Assembly: GCF_039538765.1 (NCBI RefSeq) | Contig: NZ_BAABCJ010000005.1 | Coordinates: 124,001 to 188,000 of the forward strand | Length of the DNA: 64,000 nt | Source: Zhihengliuella alba | Lineage (GTDB): Bacteria; Actinomycetota; Actinomycetes; Actinomycetales; Micrococcaceae | Direction: 5' to 3' | In this document: positions 33,566 through 43,168 of the stretch, piece by piece | Numbering within the stretch: position 1 is the first letter of the stretch | How the letters are laid out: each line of letters starts with the position of its first letter | Made by a program: the position numbers and the translations under genes | Notes under the pieces: model-generated | Told to the model about the DNA's origin: nothing | Databases searched by the model: none | Seen by the model: the letters and a program-made list of their open reading frames with translations, nothing else

Positions 33566-34027
33566 GGCACCAGTATTCCAACGGGGCCCCGCCCCCACAA
33601 GAGCGCGCCCGCCGGAGCGCTCCACCCGGTGGGCGCGGCTGTGGAGAATCAGGGCTCTGCTGTGGATAACGCCGGCGAAAGTGGCGCAGCGCACGGGCCA
33701 TTAGGAGCCTCAAGTGCTGTATCAACGTTCACGAACTCGCCGGAACTTTAAGTTCCCCACAGCCATGTATAAGTAAACGGCCTAGTCAGAGTGGCTTGGG
33801 AACAGATCTTTCCCGACAATCCACAGGCGTGTCCCCAGTGTGTTCACATGTCCACCGGCGATCCCCACAGGTTGTCCACAAACCCTGTGGATAAGTGACT
33901 TGGAGGGGTCCCCCCTCGGGTCTACTCTTACGGGGTCACGGGCGTACCCTGGCGGAGTCGACGGCCCCGCCGACGTCGCGTGACGGGCGCGATCGAGCGC
34001 CCCGACGGGCATGGTGAAAGGACTTCG
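33566..34027. promoter_or_regulatory. dnaB upstream region with clustered DnaA boxes
   Basis: 460 bp without a gene. Three perfect DnaA boxes are present: TGTGGATAA at 33661–33669 and 33886–33894 (TTATCCACA on the minus strand) and TTGTCCACA at 33872–33880. One-mismatch copies are at 33640–33648 (TTCTCCACA on the minus strand) and 33753–33761 (TTCCCCACA). Between them is an A/T-richer piece (33741–33780, with AACTTTAAGTTCC). The cluster could make dnaB expression respond to DnaA or act as a DnaA-binding reservoir. Confidence 0.75.
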
Positions 34028-35398
<1,371 letters not shown>

Positions 35399-35404
35399 CC
35401 GGGG

Positions 35405-35420
35405 CCGCCGGGCCCGGCGG
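35405..35420. terminator. GC-rich palindrome between dnaB and cysE
   Basis: A perfect 16-bp palindrome, CCGCCGGGCCCGGCGG, between two convergent genes whose stops are only 24 bp apart. Probable bidirectional terminator, but it has no loop or T run. Confidence 0.45.
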
Positions 35421-35422
35421 GA

Positions 35423-36019
35423 TCAGAGCAGGAAGGCCGGGTCGATCAGGTCGGTGCGCGGGTCCAGTGCGTAGTCGCTGTCCTTGTGGCGGTGGACGGC
35501 CGGCAGACCGATCGCGATCGACTCCGCCGGGACGTCGCGGACGACGACGGCGTTCGCGCCGATCGCCGTGTCGTCACCGATGGTGACCGGCCCGATGATG
35601 CGGCAGCCGGCGCCGAGCATCACCCGGTCCCCGACGATCGCGTGCCGCCGGGCCCCCGGCCTGACGGGCACGTGCAGCGTCCGTCCGCCGATGGTGGTGC
35701 CCTGGTACATCATCACGTCGTCGCCGATCACGGTGGTCTCGCCGATGACGATCTCCGAGCCGTGGTCGATGAAGGGCCTCCGGCCGATGCGCGCACCCGG
35801 GTGGATCTCCACCCCGGTGAAGAACCGCGCGGCCTGGCTGACCAGACGCGCCAGCCCCCGGGTCTGCTCGCGCTGCCAGAGGGCATGGGCCACCCGGTAC
35901 GCCCAGATGGCGTGGACGCCCGCGTAGGCCAGGGCGACCTCCGCGTCGCTGCGGGCGGCGGGGTCCTGGGCGCGGGCGGCCTTCAGGTCCTCCCGCAGGA
36001 GGGAGAGCAGACGCCTCAT
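35423..36019 (-). CDS. cysE: Serine O-acetyltransferase
   Basis: Makes O-acetylserine from serine and acetyl-CoA, the carbon backbone for cysteine. The N-terminal helical part (MRRLLSLLREDLKAARAQDP) is followed by a left-handed beta-helix of hexapeptide repeats, with the active-site block FFTGVEIHPGARIGRRPFID and HGSEIVIGETTVIGDDV, then YQGTTIGG. At 198 aa it is the short EpsC type. There is no cysK alongside; instead the ATG overlaps the stop of the GyrI-like gene (ATGA). The C-terminal residues are DLIDPAFLL. Confidence 0.9.
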   Translation of the reverse strand: MRRLLSLLREDLKAARAQDPAARSDAEVALAYAGVHAIWAYRVAHALWQREQTRGLARLVSQAARFFTGVEIHPGARIGRRPFIDHGSEIVIGETTVIGDDVMMYQGTTIGGRTLHVPVRPGARRHAIVGDRVMLGAGCRIIGPVTIGDDTAIGANAVVVRDVPAESIAIGLPAVHRHKDSDYALDPRTDLIDPAFLL

Positions 36020-36546
36020 CCGCGGCGGTGGTGCTCGTCGGCGTCCGCGCCGGAGACCGGGACGAAGAGATCCGTGCGGAGCTCCTCCGGACCCATCTCC
36101 GGGCGCGGCTCCGTCACGTAGAGCTCCCAGAAGGGCAGGGACGCGGTGTAGCCGTTGTCGGCGATCCAGCCCATGAAGCCCTCCCAGGCGCCCGCCAGAT
36201 CGTCGAAGGAGCCGAGGTGTGAGGTCACGGCCGTGGGACCGCCGGGGATCTCCGAGGGCACCACCTCGACGCCGCTGGCTGCAGCCCGGGTCCCGGCCAG
36301 TGCATGGTCGACGGCGAAGCCGACCTCCAGGTCCAGCGAGTCGGTCGGCTCCCGCGTCATCAGGCCGAAGCCGGGCCCCACCGCGATGAGCCCCTCGGCC
36401 TCCAGCACCTCGCCCAGGGCGGCGAATGCCGAGTCGTAGAACTCGCGCAGGTCCTCGAACCGGATGTCCTGGCCGCGCACCACGGCGGTGCGGGCGCTGG
36501 AGAGGCTCACGATCTCCGGGCTCTGGTGCGGTTCGGTGCGGAACAT
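36016..36546 (-). CDS. GyrI-like effector-binding domain protein
   Basis: 176-aa protein with the small-molecule-binding fold of AraC effector domains and GyrI/SbmC, without a DNA-binding domain. Recognisable segments are MFRTEPHQSPEIVSLSSART at the start, FYDSAFAALGEVLEAEGLIA, DLEVGFAVDHAL and ELYVTEPRPEMGPEELRTDL at the end. ATG 36546 is chosen because AGGAGG stands seven bases before it. Such stand-alone proteins bind or hydrolyse toxic small molecules. Its stop overlaps the cysE start, so the pair is translationally coupled. Confidence 0.78.
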   Translation of the reverse strand: MFRTEPHQSPEIVSLSSARTAVVRGQDIRFEDLREFYDSAFAALGEVLEAEGLIAVGPGFGLMTREPTDSLDLEVGFAVDHALAGTRAAASGVEVVPSEIPGGPTAVTSHLGSFDDLAGAWEGFMGWIADNGYTASLPFWELYVTEPRPEMGPEELRTDLFVPVSGADADEHHRRG

Positions 36547-36659
36547 GGCGGCCTCCTGCGGTTGGTCTGGCATCACCTTGAACTCTGATTCGCGCCACCG
36601 GCGGTGTCAAGGCCGCGACGAGCCTGCGACGCCGGCCGGCGACGCGGACCGGCGGGAGG

Positions 36660-36956
36660 TCACCCGCCGGCGACCGACTGGACCACCAGGAGGTCGGCCC
36701 CGGCGGGCACCGCCGTGTCCTGGCCGGCGAGGTCCCGGATGTTGTCCGGGCCCACGAACACATTGACGTAGCGGCGCACCTCGCCGCGCTCGTCCCGCAC
36801 CCGGCGCCCGAAGCGCGGGTGCTGCTCGGCGAGCACGTCGAGCAGGCGACGGACCGTCGGCGGCCCGGCATCGGCGTCGTACGGGACCTCCACCTCCCTG
36901 CGCCCGCCGAGGCCGGCGGCCAGGACCGCCGGCACCCGGACGGTCACGTGCGCCAT
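36660..36956 (-). CDS. MoaD/ThiS family sulfur-carrier-like protein
   Basis: 98-aa beta-grasp protein with the ubiquitin-like C-terminal Gly-Gly (…LLVVQSVAGG), the feature needed for adenylation and thiocarboxylation in MoaD/ThiS. Other family blocks: TVRRLLDVLAEQHPRF and RYVNVFVGPDNIRDLAGQDT. It starts 3 bp after the stop of the BNR-repeat gene, and this pairing is seen in many Actinobacteria. Without moaE/thiG nearby it is unlikely to be the house-keeping molybdopterin carrier; the sulfur acceptor is unknown. Confidence 0.85.
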   Translation of the reverse strand: MAHVTVRVPAVLAAGLGGRREVEVPYDADAGPPTVRRLLDVLAEQHPRFGRRVRDERGEVRRYVNVFVGPDNIRDLAGQDTAVPAGADLLVVQSVAGG

Positions 36957-36959
36957 GGT

Positions 36960-38126
36960 CTACTCCTCCGGGAACTGCGGGACGTACGGCTCCGAGCCCT
37001 GCGGGAGCGGCGCCCGCGGGACCACCGCGGCCTGCACGCTGAGGATGTCCGGCAGGCGCTCGGCGACGCGGACGAACGTGCCGCCCTCGTCGCCGCTGGC
37101 GTACACCTCGCCCGCGCGCGTGCCGAAGTACACGCCGGTGGACTCCGGGTGGTCGTCGACGGCGGCGGCATCGCGCAGGACGGTGTTGTAGTCGCGGTCC
37201 GGCAGCCCGTCGTGCTGCTCGGTCCAGGTATCGCCGCCGTCGTCGGTGCGGTACATCGACAGGCGGGCGTTCGCCGGCTTCCGGTCGATGTCCGCGCCCA
37301 TGGGCAGGACCCAGCCCGTGCCGCCGCGGTGCGGGTGCGTGAGGAAGGTGAAGCCGAAGTCGCCGGGCAGGCCGTCGGCGATCGAGGTCCACGAGTCCCC
37401 GGCGTCGTCCGAGCGGAAGACGCCGCCGTGGTTCTGGGCGTAGAGCCGGTCCGGGTTCTCGGCGTCGCGGGCGATCCGGTGGACGCACTGGCCGAACTCG
37501 GGCTGCTCGTCCGGCAGGAACCCGGCCACGATCCCCCGGTTCTTCGGCGCCCAGGTGGCCCCGCCGTCGTCGGACCGGTAGACCCCGGCGGCCGAGGCCG
37601 CCACGTGGATCTGCTCGCGCCCGGGGTCCGGGAGCACCGTGTGCAGGCACGGCCCGCCCCCGCCGGGCTGCCACTGGCGGCGCTGCGGGTGGTTCCACAG
37701 GCCCTCGTTGAGGGCGAAGGACTCGCCGCCGTCCTCCGAGCGCCACAGGGAGTGCGGCTCGGCGCCCGCCCAGACCACGCCGGGCCGGTCCGCCGCATCG
37801 GGGTGCAGGTGCCAGACCCGCTCGAGCGCGGTGTCCGTCTCCGGTGGGAACTTGATGGCGCCGTGCTCGGGCTCGGACCAGGTGGCGCCCAGGTCGTCGC
37901 TGGTGACGACGGTCGGGCCCCAGTGCCAGTCGAGCAGGCCGGCCAGGACGCGCGGCCGGTCGGGGCGGTTGTCGATCGCTACGGAGGAGGCCTCGAGGAC
38001 GAGGAAGTGCGGATCGGACAGGGTCCAGTGCACGCGGTCGTCGCTCGCCGCGAGCCAGAGGCCCTTCTTGGTGCCGATCGCCAGCAGAACCATGGTCTCC
38101 GGCGGAGCCGGTGCTGGTGTGGTCAT
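36960..38126 (-). CDS. WD40/YVTN/BNR-repeat protein (sialidase-like propeller)
   Basis: 388-aa predicted beta-propeller without signal peptide. Several Asp-box type repeats are visible: SDDLGATWSE, SEDGGESFAL, SDDGGATWAP, SDDAGDSWTS, TDDGGDTWTE and GDEGGTFVRV. It begins near VLLAIGTKKGLWLAASDDRV and ends PQGSEPYVPQFPEE. Such proteins are often called glycosyl hydrolase or exo-sialidase by repeat similarity, but catalytic residues of sialidases are not evident. It is co-transcribed with the MoaD-like gene, which argues for a joint role of propeller scaffold and sulfur carrier. Confidence 0.82.
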   Translation of the reverse strand: MTTPAPAPPETMVLLAIGTKKGLWLAASDDRVHWTLSDPHFLVLEASSVAIDNRPDRPRVLAGLLDWHWGPTVVTSDDLGATWSEPEHGAIKFPPETDTALERVWHLHPDAADRPGVVWAGAEPHSLWRSEDGGESFALNEGLWNHPQRRQWQPGGGGPCLHTVLPDPGREQIHVAASAAGVYRSDDGGATWAPKNRGIVAGFLPDEQPEFGQCVHRIARDAENPDRLYAQNHGGVFRSDDAGDSWTSIADGLPGDFGFTFLTHPHRGGTGWVLPMGADIDRKPANARLSMYRTDDGGDTWTEQHDGLPDRDYNTVLRDAAAVDDHPESTGVYFGTRAGEVYASGDEGGTFVRVAERLPDILSVQAAVVPRAPLPQGSEPYVPQFPEE

Positions 38127-38179
38127 GGTCACAGTCCAGCACCGCCGCCCCGCCGTGGCAAGACCGGCGCCCGGGTCCG

Positions 38180-38974
38180 TCAGCCGCGGCCGACGAACGG
38201 CATCCCGGCGGCCGTGATGGTCAGCTGGTTCACGCTCGCGCTCGCCGGCAGCGAGGCCAGGAACTCGACGGTGCGGGCGGCCTCCTCCAGGGGGAACGTC
38301 GGCTCCGTCCGGCGGGTGCCGTCGGCCTGGAGCGCGCCGCTGCCGGTGCCGATCGCGGTCATCATGTCGGTGGCGGTGTTGCCGATGTCCAGCTGCGTGC
38401 AGGAGATGCCGTGGGCGCGGCCGTCCAGCTCGATCGACTTGGTCAGGCCGGAGATCGCGTGCTTGGTGGTCGTGTACGCCACCGAGCGGGGGCGGGGGGC
38501 CTGCGCGGAGATCGAGCCGTTGTTGATGATCCGCCCACCCGCCGGGAGCTGGTCCCGCATGCGCCGGAAGGCCTCGCCGGCGCAGAGGACGGCCCCGGTG
38601 AGGTTCACGGCGACGACGTCGTTCCACTGGGCCGCGGTCAGGTCGCCGACGTCGACCGCCGGGCCGAACGTGCCGGCGTTGTTCAGCAGCAGGTCGATGC
38701 GCCCGAAGCGTCCGACGGCGGCATCGAAGAGGGCCGCGACCGAGTCCGGGTCCGTCACATCCGTGGGGACCGCGAGGGCCTGCGGGTGACCGCCGGCCGT
38801 CTCCTCCAGGGGTGCGCTGCGGCGGCCGGCGAGCACCACGTTCCACCCGGCGGCGAGCAGCCGCCGGGCGCTGGCCGCGCCGATGCCGGAGCCGGCGCCG
38901 GTGATGACCGCGGTGCGCGGCTCGGGCCGGCCGGACTCGTCGCGGGGGGAGTCGATGGGTGCGCTGGTGGTCAT
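38180..38974 (-). CDS. Short-chain dehydrogenase/reductase
   Basis: Classical SDR of 264 aa. Cofactor motif TGAGSGIGAASARRL, NNAG in LLLNNAGTFG, catalytic Ser in IINNGSISAQAP and YTTTK for the Tyr-x3-Lys pair. The Arg after the second strand (VLAGRRSAP) suggests NADPH. The first ~20 residues are an Asp/Pro-rich tail. The gene is divergent from aceE across 163 bp containing two operator-like sites, so it may belong to the same regulon. Substrate not deducible. Confidence 0.88.
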   Translation of the reverse strand: MTTSAPIDSPRDESGRPEPRTAVITGAGSGIGAASARRLLAAGWNVVLAGRRSAPLEETAGGHPQALAVPTDVTDPDSVAALFDAAVGRFGRIDLLLNNAGTFGPAVDVGDLTAAQWNDVVAVNLTGAVLCAGEAFRRMRDQLPAGGRIINNGSISAQAPRPRSVAYTTTKHAISGLTKSIELDGRAHGISCTQLDIGNTATDMMTAIGTGSGALQADGTRRTEPTFPLEEAARTVEFLASLPASASVNQLTITAAGMPFVGRG

Positions 38975-39055
38975 GGGGGCTCCTCGGCGGGTGTCTCGGA
39001 GGGACGCTTTCGGGGCGGCACGTTGACATCGGCGACGTGACGGCTTTCACTAGGA

Positions 39056-39091
39056 TACTACTGTGCGAAAAAACAATTCCGTATAGCGGTA
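39056..39091. promoter_or_regulatory. Tandem operator-like sites before aceE
   Basis: Two 15-bp sites spaced 21 bp apart: TACTACTGTGCGAAA (39056–39070) and TTCCGTATAGCGGTA (39077–39091). The second matches TTCCG-N5-CGGWA, like the sites before uraD and in the iclR/malic-enzyme region. They lie 47–82 bp upstream of the aceE start and between aceE and the divergent SDR. Confidence 0.65.
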
Positions 39092-39137
39092 ACTGGATCG
39101 CATCGGCGAAAACCGCCGTTGTCCTCGGAGGGAAGAC

Positions 39138-41858
39138 ATGACCATCATCGACGAGCCCCGGTTCGCATCCGAACCGGACGCGGAGGAACGGGCCGAGTGG
39201 ATCGAATCGTTCGACTCCATGCTCAAGGTCGGCGGCGCGGATCGCGCCGGCACCATCATGAGCAGCCTGCTCGAGCGGGCCCGTGAGCGGCAGGTCGCCG
39301 TCGCGGCCGCCATCACCACAGACTACGTGAACACCATCCCGGCCGATCAGGAGCCGGAGTTCCCCGGCGACGAGGAGGTCGAGCGCCGCTACCGCGCCTG
39401 GATGCGGTGGAACGCCGCCGTCATGGTGCACCGCGGCCAGCACCCCGACATCGGCGTCGGCGGGCACATCTCCACCTACGCGGGCGCGGCGACGCTGTAC
39501 GAGGTGGGCTTCAACCACTTCTTCCGCGGCAAGGACCACCCCTGCGGCGGCGACCAGGTCTTCTTCCAGGGACATGCCTCCCCCGGCATGTACGCCCGCG
39601 CCTTCCTCGAGGGACGCCTGAGCGAAGAGGACCTGGACGGGTTCCGCCAGGAAAAGTCGAAGGAGGGCCACGCGCTGCCCTCCTACCCGCACCCGCGGAA
39701 CATGCCCGAGTTCTGGGAGTTCCCCACGGTATCGATGGGCATCGGCCCCATGAACGCCATCTACCAGGCGCAGTCCAACCGGTACCTGCACAACCGCGGG
39801 ATCAAGGACACGTCCGACCAGCAGGTGTGGGCGTTCCTCGGCGACGGCGAGATGGACGAGCCCGAGTCGCGCGGCCTGCTCCAGCTGGCGGCCAACGAGA
39901 AGCTCGACAACCTGAACTTCGTGGTGAACTGCAACCTGCAGCGCCTCGACGGACCGGTCCGCGGCAACGGCAAGATCATGCAGGAGCTGGAGGCCTTCTT
40001 CCGCGGCGCCGGCTGGAACGTCATCAAGGTCGTCTGGGGCCGCGAGTGGGACTCGCTGCTGTCCAGCGAGAACTCCGCGGCCCTCGTCGACATCATGAAC
40101 CGCACGCCCGACGGCGACTACCAGACGTACAAGGCCGAGAACGGCGGGTTCGTCCGCGAGCACTTCTTCGGCAAGTCTCAGGTCACCAAGGAACTCGTGG
40201 CGGATCTGAGCGACGACGAGATCTGGAACCTCAAGCGCGGCGGGCACGACTACCGCAAGGTCTACGCCGCCTACAAGGCCGCCACCGAGTTCAAGGGCAA
40301 GCCGACGGTCATCCTGGCCAAGACGGTCAAGGGCTACGGCCTGGGCCCGCACTTCGAGGGCCGCAACGCGACCCACCAGATGAAGAAGCTGACCCTCGAC
40401 GACCTCAAGTCGTTCCGCGACTACCTGCGGATCCCGATCACCGACGAGCAGCTGGAGGCGGACCCCTACCGCCCGCCGTACTTCCACCCCGGACAGGACG
40501 CGCCCGAGATCGAGTACCTCCTCGAGCGCCGCCGCGCCCTCGGCGGGTTCCTCCCCGAGCGCCGGACCCGGCACGCCGACGTCGTGCTCCCGGAGGAGAA
40601 GACGTACACCATCGCCAAGCGCGGCTCCGGCAAGCAGCAGGCCGCCACCACCATGGCCTTCGTGCGCCTGCTGAAGGATCTGATGCGGGACAAGGAGTTC
40701 GGCAGCAGGATCGTGCCGATCGTCCCGGACGAGTCGCGGACCTTCGGCATGGACGCGTTCTTCCCGACGGCGAAGATCTACAACCCGGGCGGCCAGGAGT
40801 ACCTCTCCGTGGACCGGGACCTGGTCCTGGCCTACAAGGAGTCCCCGGCCGGGCAGCTGATCCACCCGGGCATCAACGAGGCCGGCGCCGTCTCGGCGTT
40901 CACCGCCGCGGGAACGGCGTACGCCACCCAGGGCGAGCCGCTGATCCCGGTCTACGTCTTCTACTCGATGTTCGGGTTCCAGCGGACCGGCGACTCCTTC
41001 TGGGCCGCCGCCGACCAGATGACCCGCGGCTTCGTCATCGGCGCGACCGCCGGCCGGACCACGCTCACCGGCGAGGGCCTGCAGCACGCCGACGGCCACT
41101 CGCCGATCCTCGCCGCCACCAACCCGGCCGTGGTCACGTACGACCCGGCCTACGGCTACGAGATCGGGCACATCATGCGGGCCGGTCTGGAGCGCATGTA
41201 CGGCGGGAACCACCCGGACCCCAACGTCATGTACTACCTGACCGTCTACAACGAGCCGTACGTGCAGCCCGCCGAGCCGGAGGGCGTGGACGTCGACGGG
41301 ATCCTCGGCGGCATCCACCGGATCGCCGCGAGCGAGACGGAGGGGCCGCGGACGCAGCTGCTCGCCTCCGGCGTCGCGGTCCAGTGGGCCCTGGAGGCCC
41401 AGCGCATCCTCGCCGAGGGGTGGGGCGTCTCCGCCGACGTCTGGTCCGTGACCAGCTGGACGGAGCTGCGCCGCGACGGCCTCGCCGCCGAACGCGACGC
41501 CTTCCTGGATCCTGCGGCGCAGAGCCCGCGGGAGCCCTTCGTGACCCGGCAGCTGGCCGGGGCCGAGGGGCCGGTCGTCGCGGCCACGGACTACATGTCC
41601 CAGGTGCCGGATCAGATCCGCCAGTATGTGCCCAACGAGTGGGCGACGCTGGGGGCCGACGGCTTCGGCTTCTCGGACACCCGTGCCGCCGCCCGCCGGT
41701 TCTTCAACATCGACGCGCACAGCATCGTGGTCCGGGCCCTGCAGATGCTCGCCCGGCGCGGCGAGGTGCCCACCGAGGCGCCCGCCCAGGCCTTCGAGCG
41801 CTACCGGCTCGACGACGTCAACGCCGGCACCAGCGGCAACGCCGGCGGCGACAGCTGA
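39138..41858 (+). CDS. aceE: Pyruvate dehydrogenase E1 component (homodimeric)
   Basis: Thiamin-diphosphate-dependent decarboxylation of pyruvate, first step of acetyl-CoA formation in the PDH complex. 906 aa, as for the single-chain actinobacterial/enterobacterial E1. The thiamin-diphosphate motif is FLGDGEMDEPESRGLL ... NLNFVVNCNLQRLDG, the substrate/cofactor His region is GGHISTYAGAATLYEVGFNH, and FGMDAFFPTAKIYNPGGQEY lies in the second half. E2 and E3 are not in the window. Its promoter shares operator-like sites with the urate and malate genes, which suggests an inducible copy dedicated to the glyoxylate-oxidising cycle; whether another aceE exists cannot be seen here. Confidence 0.95.
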   Translation: MTIIDEPRFASEPDAEERAEWIESFDSMLKVGGADRAGTIMSSLLERARERQVAVAAAITTDYVNTIPADQEPEFPGDEEVERRYRAWMRWNAAVMVHRGQHPDIGVGGHISTYAGAATLYEVGFNHFFRGKDHPCGGDQVFFQGHASPGMYARAFLEGRLSEEDLDGFRQEKSKEGHALPSYPHPRNMPEFWEFPTVSMGIGPMNAIYQAQSNRYLHNRGIKDTSDQQVWAFLGDGEMDEPESRGLLQLAANEKLDNLNFVVNCNLQRLDGPVRGNGKIMQELEAFFRGAGWNVIKVVWGREWDSLLSSENSAALVDIMNRTPDGDYQTYKAENGGFVREHFFGKSQVTKELVADLSDDEIWNLKRGGHDYRKVYAAYKAATEFKGKPTVILAKTVKGYGLGPHFEGRNATHQMKKLTLDDLKSFRDYLRIPITDEQLEADPYRPPYFHPGQDAPEIEYLLERRRALGGFLPERRTRHADVVLPEEKTYTIAKRGSGKQQAATTMAFVRLLKDLMRDKEFGSRIVPIVPDESRTFGMDAFFPTAKIYNPGGQEYLSVDRDLVLAYKESPAGQLIHPGINEAGAVSAFTAAGTAYATQGEPLIPVYVFYSMFGFQRTGDSFWAAADQMTRGFVIGATAGRTTLTGEGLQHADGHSPILAATNPAVVTYDPAYGYEIGHIMRAGLERMYGGNHPDPNVMYYLTVYNEPYVQPAEPEGVDVDGILGGIHRIAASETEGPRTQLLASGVAVQWALEAQRILAEGWGVSADVWSVTSWTELRRDGLAAERDAFLDPAAQSPREPFVTRQLAGAEGPVVAATDYMSQVPDQIRQYVPNEWATLGADGFGFSDTRAAARRFFNIDAHSIVVRALQMLARRGEVPTEAPAQAFERYRLDDVNAGTSGNAGGDS

Positions 41859-41872
41859 CCGCCCACGCATGA

Positions 41873-41915
41873 CAGAAGGACCGGCCCCCGGGAATCCCGG
41901 GGGCCGGTCCTTCTG
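41873..41915. terminator. Terminator between aceE and the 77-aa gene
   Basis: Perfect 21-bp inverted repeat (41873–41893 with 41895–41915), followed by CTCTGTCC; suited to both convergent genes. Confidence 0.88.
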
Positions 41916-41968
41916 CTCTGTCCGCCGGCCAGGCCCCGACCAGGCGCCGCGCGGCGTTGGGCCGGACT

Positions 41969-42202
41969 CTAGCCGGCCAGCCGGGTCTTCAGGCGGCTCC
42001 AGAGCGATGCGCGCTTGGGCCGCTCGAGTGCGAAGTCCGGATCGAGTCCGCCGGCCGCGTAGAACGAGATGTCTGGCCCGGAGGTCTTGCCGTGACGGAG
42101 ATCGACGGGCACACCGGTCGCTGCGCAGGGCGGAGTCGTCCCGTAGCGCGCCGACAGATCGGCGGGCTGGGGGCCGGGGGTGCTGGTCGTGTCCGTCATC
42201 AT
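41969..42202 (-). CDS. Small protein of unknown function, 77 aa
   Basis: Minus-strand gene with a good ribosome binding site (GAGGAG six bases before the first of two ATGs). The product is MMTDTTSTPGPQPADLSARY... and contains CAATGVPVDLRHGKTSGPDI, a Phe/Asp/Gly-rich centre and a basic end (SLWSRLKTRLAG). No signal peptide or membrane helix; no family is recognised. The upstream region has an operator-like TTTCGCTACGCGGAA at 42285–42299, so it is probably induced with the urate genes. Its conservation next to urate genes would be the first thing to look at. Confidence 0.65.
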   Translation of the reverse strand: MMTDTTSTPGPQPADLSARYGTTPPCAATGVPVDLRHGKTSGPDISFYAAGGLDPDFALERPKRASLWSRLKTRLAG

Positions 42203-42574
42203 GGTTGCTCCTCTGGGTGCCTGACTCCTGGTGGTCCGCGTCCTGTGCGGCTGGCCCGCGCGGCCGGCCTTCCGTGGCGAACACTTTCGCTACGCGGAAG
42301 AATCTTCTTGAACTATGGAATCCAAGTATCGCCGCCTGGGGCCGTCCGCACAAGGGGTCGAGCCAATTCGCCGGGGATCCCGGCGTCAGGAACTCAATGC
42401 TTCAAAGATTTTTCGCCCCGGAGCTTGACAGGATGGCTGTGATCGGCGTTACATGGTCCTAGTGAAATAAAAGTTCCGTCATACAGAAACATCGAGTCAA
42501 GTTGGTTCACGCCAATGGTCAAGGGTGTTCAGCACTGAGGCGGAGCTGTCGCAACGACGAAAGCTGAACTCCCA
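42203..42574. promoter_or_regulatory. Divergent promoter region of the 77-aa gene and uraD
   Basis: 370 bp without a gene. It holds two operator-like sites: TTTCGCTACGCGGAA (42285–42299, toward the small minus-strand gene) and TTCCGTCATACAGAA (42474–42488, 87 bp before the uraD ATG), with A/T-rich DNA (AGTGAAATAAAAG) just before the second. A further partial match, TTCCGTGGCGAAC, begins at 42270. Confidence 0.65.
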
Positions 42575-43096
42575 ATGGACCTCGAAGAATTCAACTCGAC
42601 CGACCCCGAGAGCGCCCGCGCCGCGCTGCGCCCCTGCATCGACGTCGACCGCTGGATCGACGCGCTGGAAGCGGGCCGCCCCTACGCCTCGCTGGACGAG
42701 CTCCAGGCCGTGGCCGCCACCGCCGCACTCCCGTTCACCGCCGACGAGGTTGAGCAGGCGCTCTCGCACCACCCCCGCATCGGCGAGCGCGCCGACGGCG
42801 AGACCGCCGAGGCCAAGTTGAGCCGTGGCGAGCAGGCCGCCGTCGACCCGGAGTCCGACGTCACGCGCCGTATCAACGAGGGCAACCTCGCCTACGAGGA
42901 GCGCTTCGGCCACGTGTTCCTGATCCGCGCCGCCGGCCGCAGCCCCGAGGAGATCCTCGCCGAGCTGCAGCGCCGCCTGGAGAACACGGCCGAGCAGGAG
43001 GACCGCGAGACCGCGGATCAGCTGCGCCAGATCGCCCTGCTCCGGCTCCGCGGCGCCCTCGAGGCGCCCGCAGCGGCCTCGGCCGCCCACTCCTGA
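42575..43096 (+). CDS. uraD: OHCU decarboxylase
   Basis: Decarboxylates 2-oxo-4-hydroxy-4-carboxy-5-ureidoimidazoline to (S)-allantoin, the last step of urate oxidation. 173 aa with the catalytic block SHHPRIGERADGE (His66) and the second motif LAYEERFGHVFLIRAAGRSP, EILAELQRRLENT. First gene of uraD–uraH–uricase–permease, in the order used by Micrococcaceae. An operator-like site lies 87 bp upstream. Confidence 0.95.
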   Translation: MDLEEFNSTDPESARAALRPCIDVDRWIDALEAGRPYASLDELQAVAATAALPFTADEVEQALSHHPRIGERADGETAEAKLSRGEQAAVDPESDVTRRINEGNLAYEERFGHVFLIRAAGRSPEEILAELQRRLENTAEQEDRETADQLRQIALLRLRGALEAPAAASAAHS

Positions 43097-43168
43097 CGCA
43101 CCGCGTCCACCGATCCCGCTCTCCCTCGGGGGAGAGCAGCCCAGAACTCAGCGCAGAGGAGCATTCCG

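Noticed and set aside
36960..42353. A single minus-strand open frame of about 1,800 codons spanning the BNR gene and running antisense to the SDR promoter region and aceE.
   Set aside because: Only the 36960–38126 part has protein family features. The rest mirrors aceE codons; in GC-rich genes the antisense frame lacks stops. No start signal or domain was found in it.
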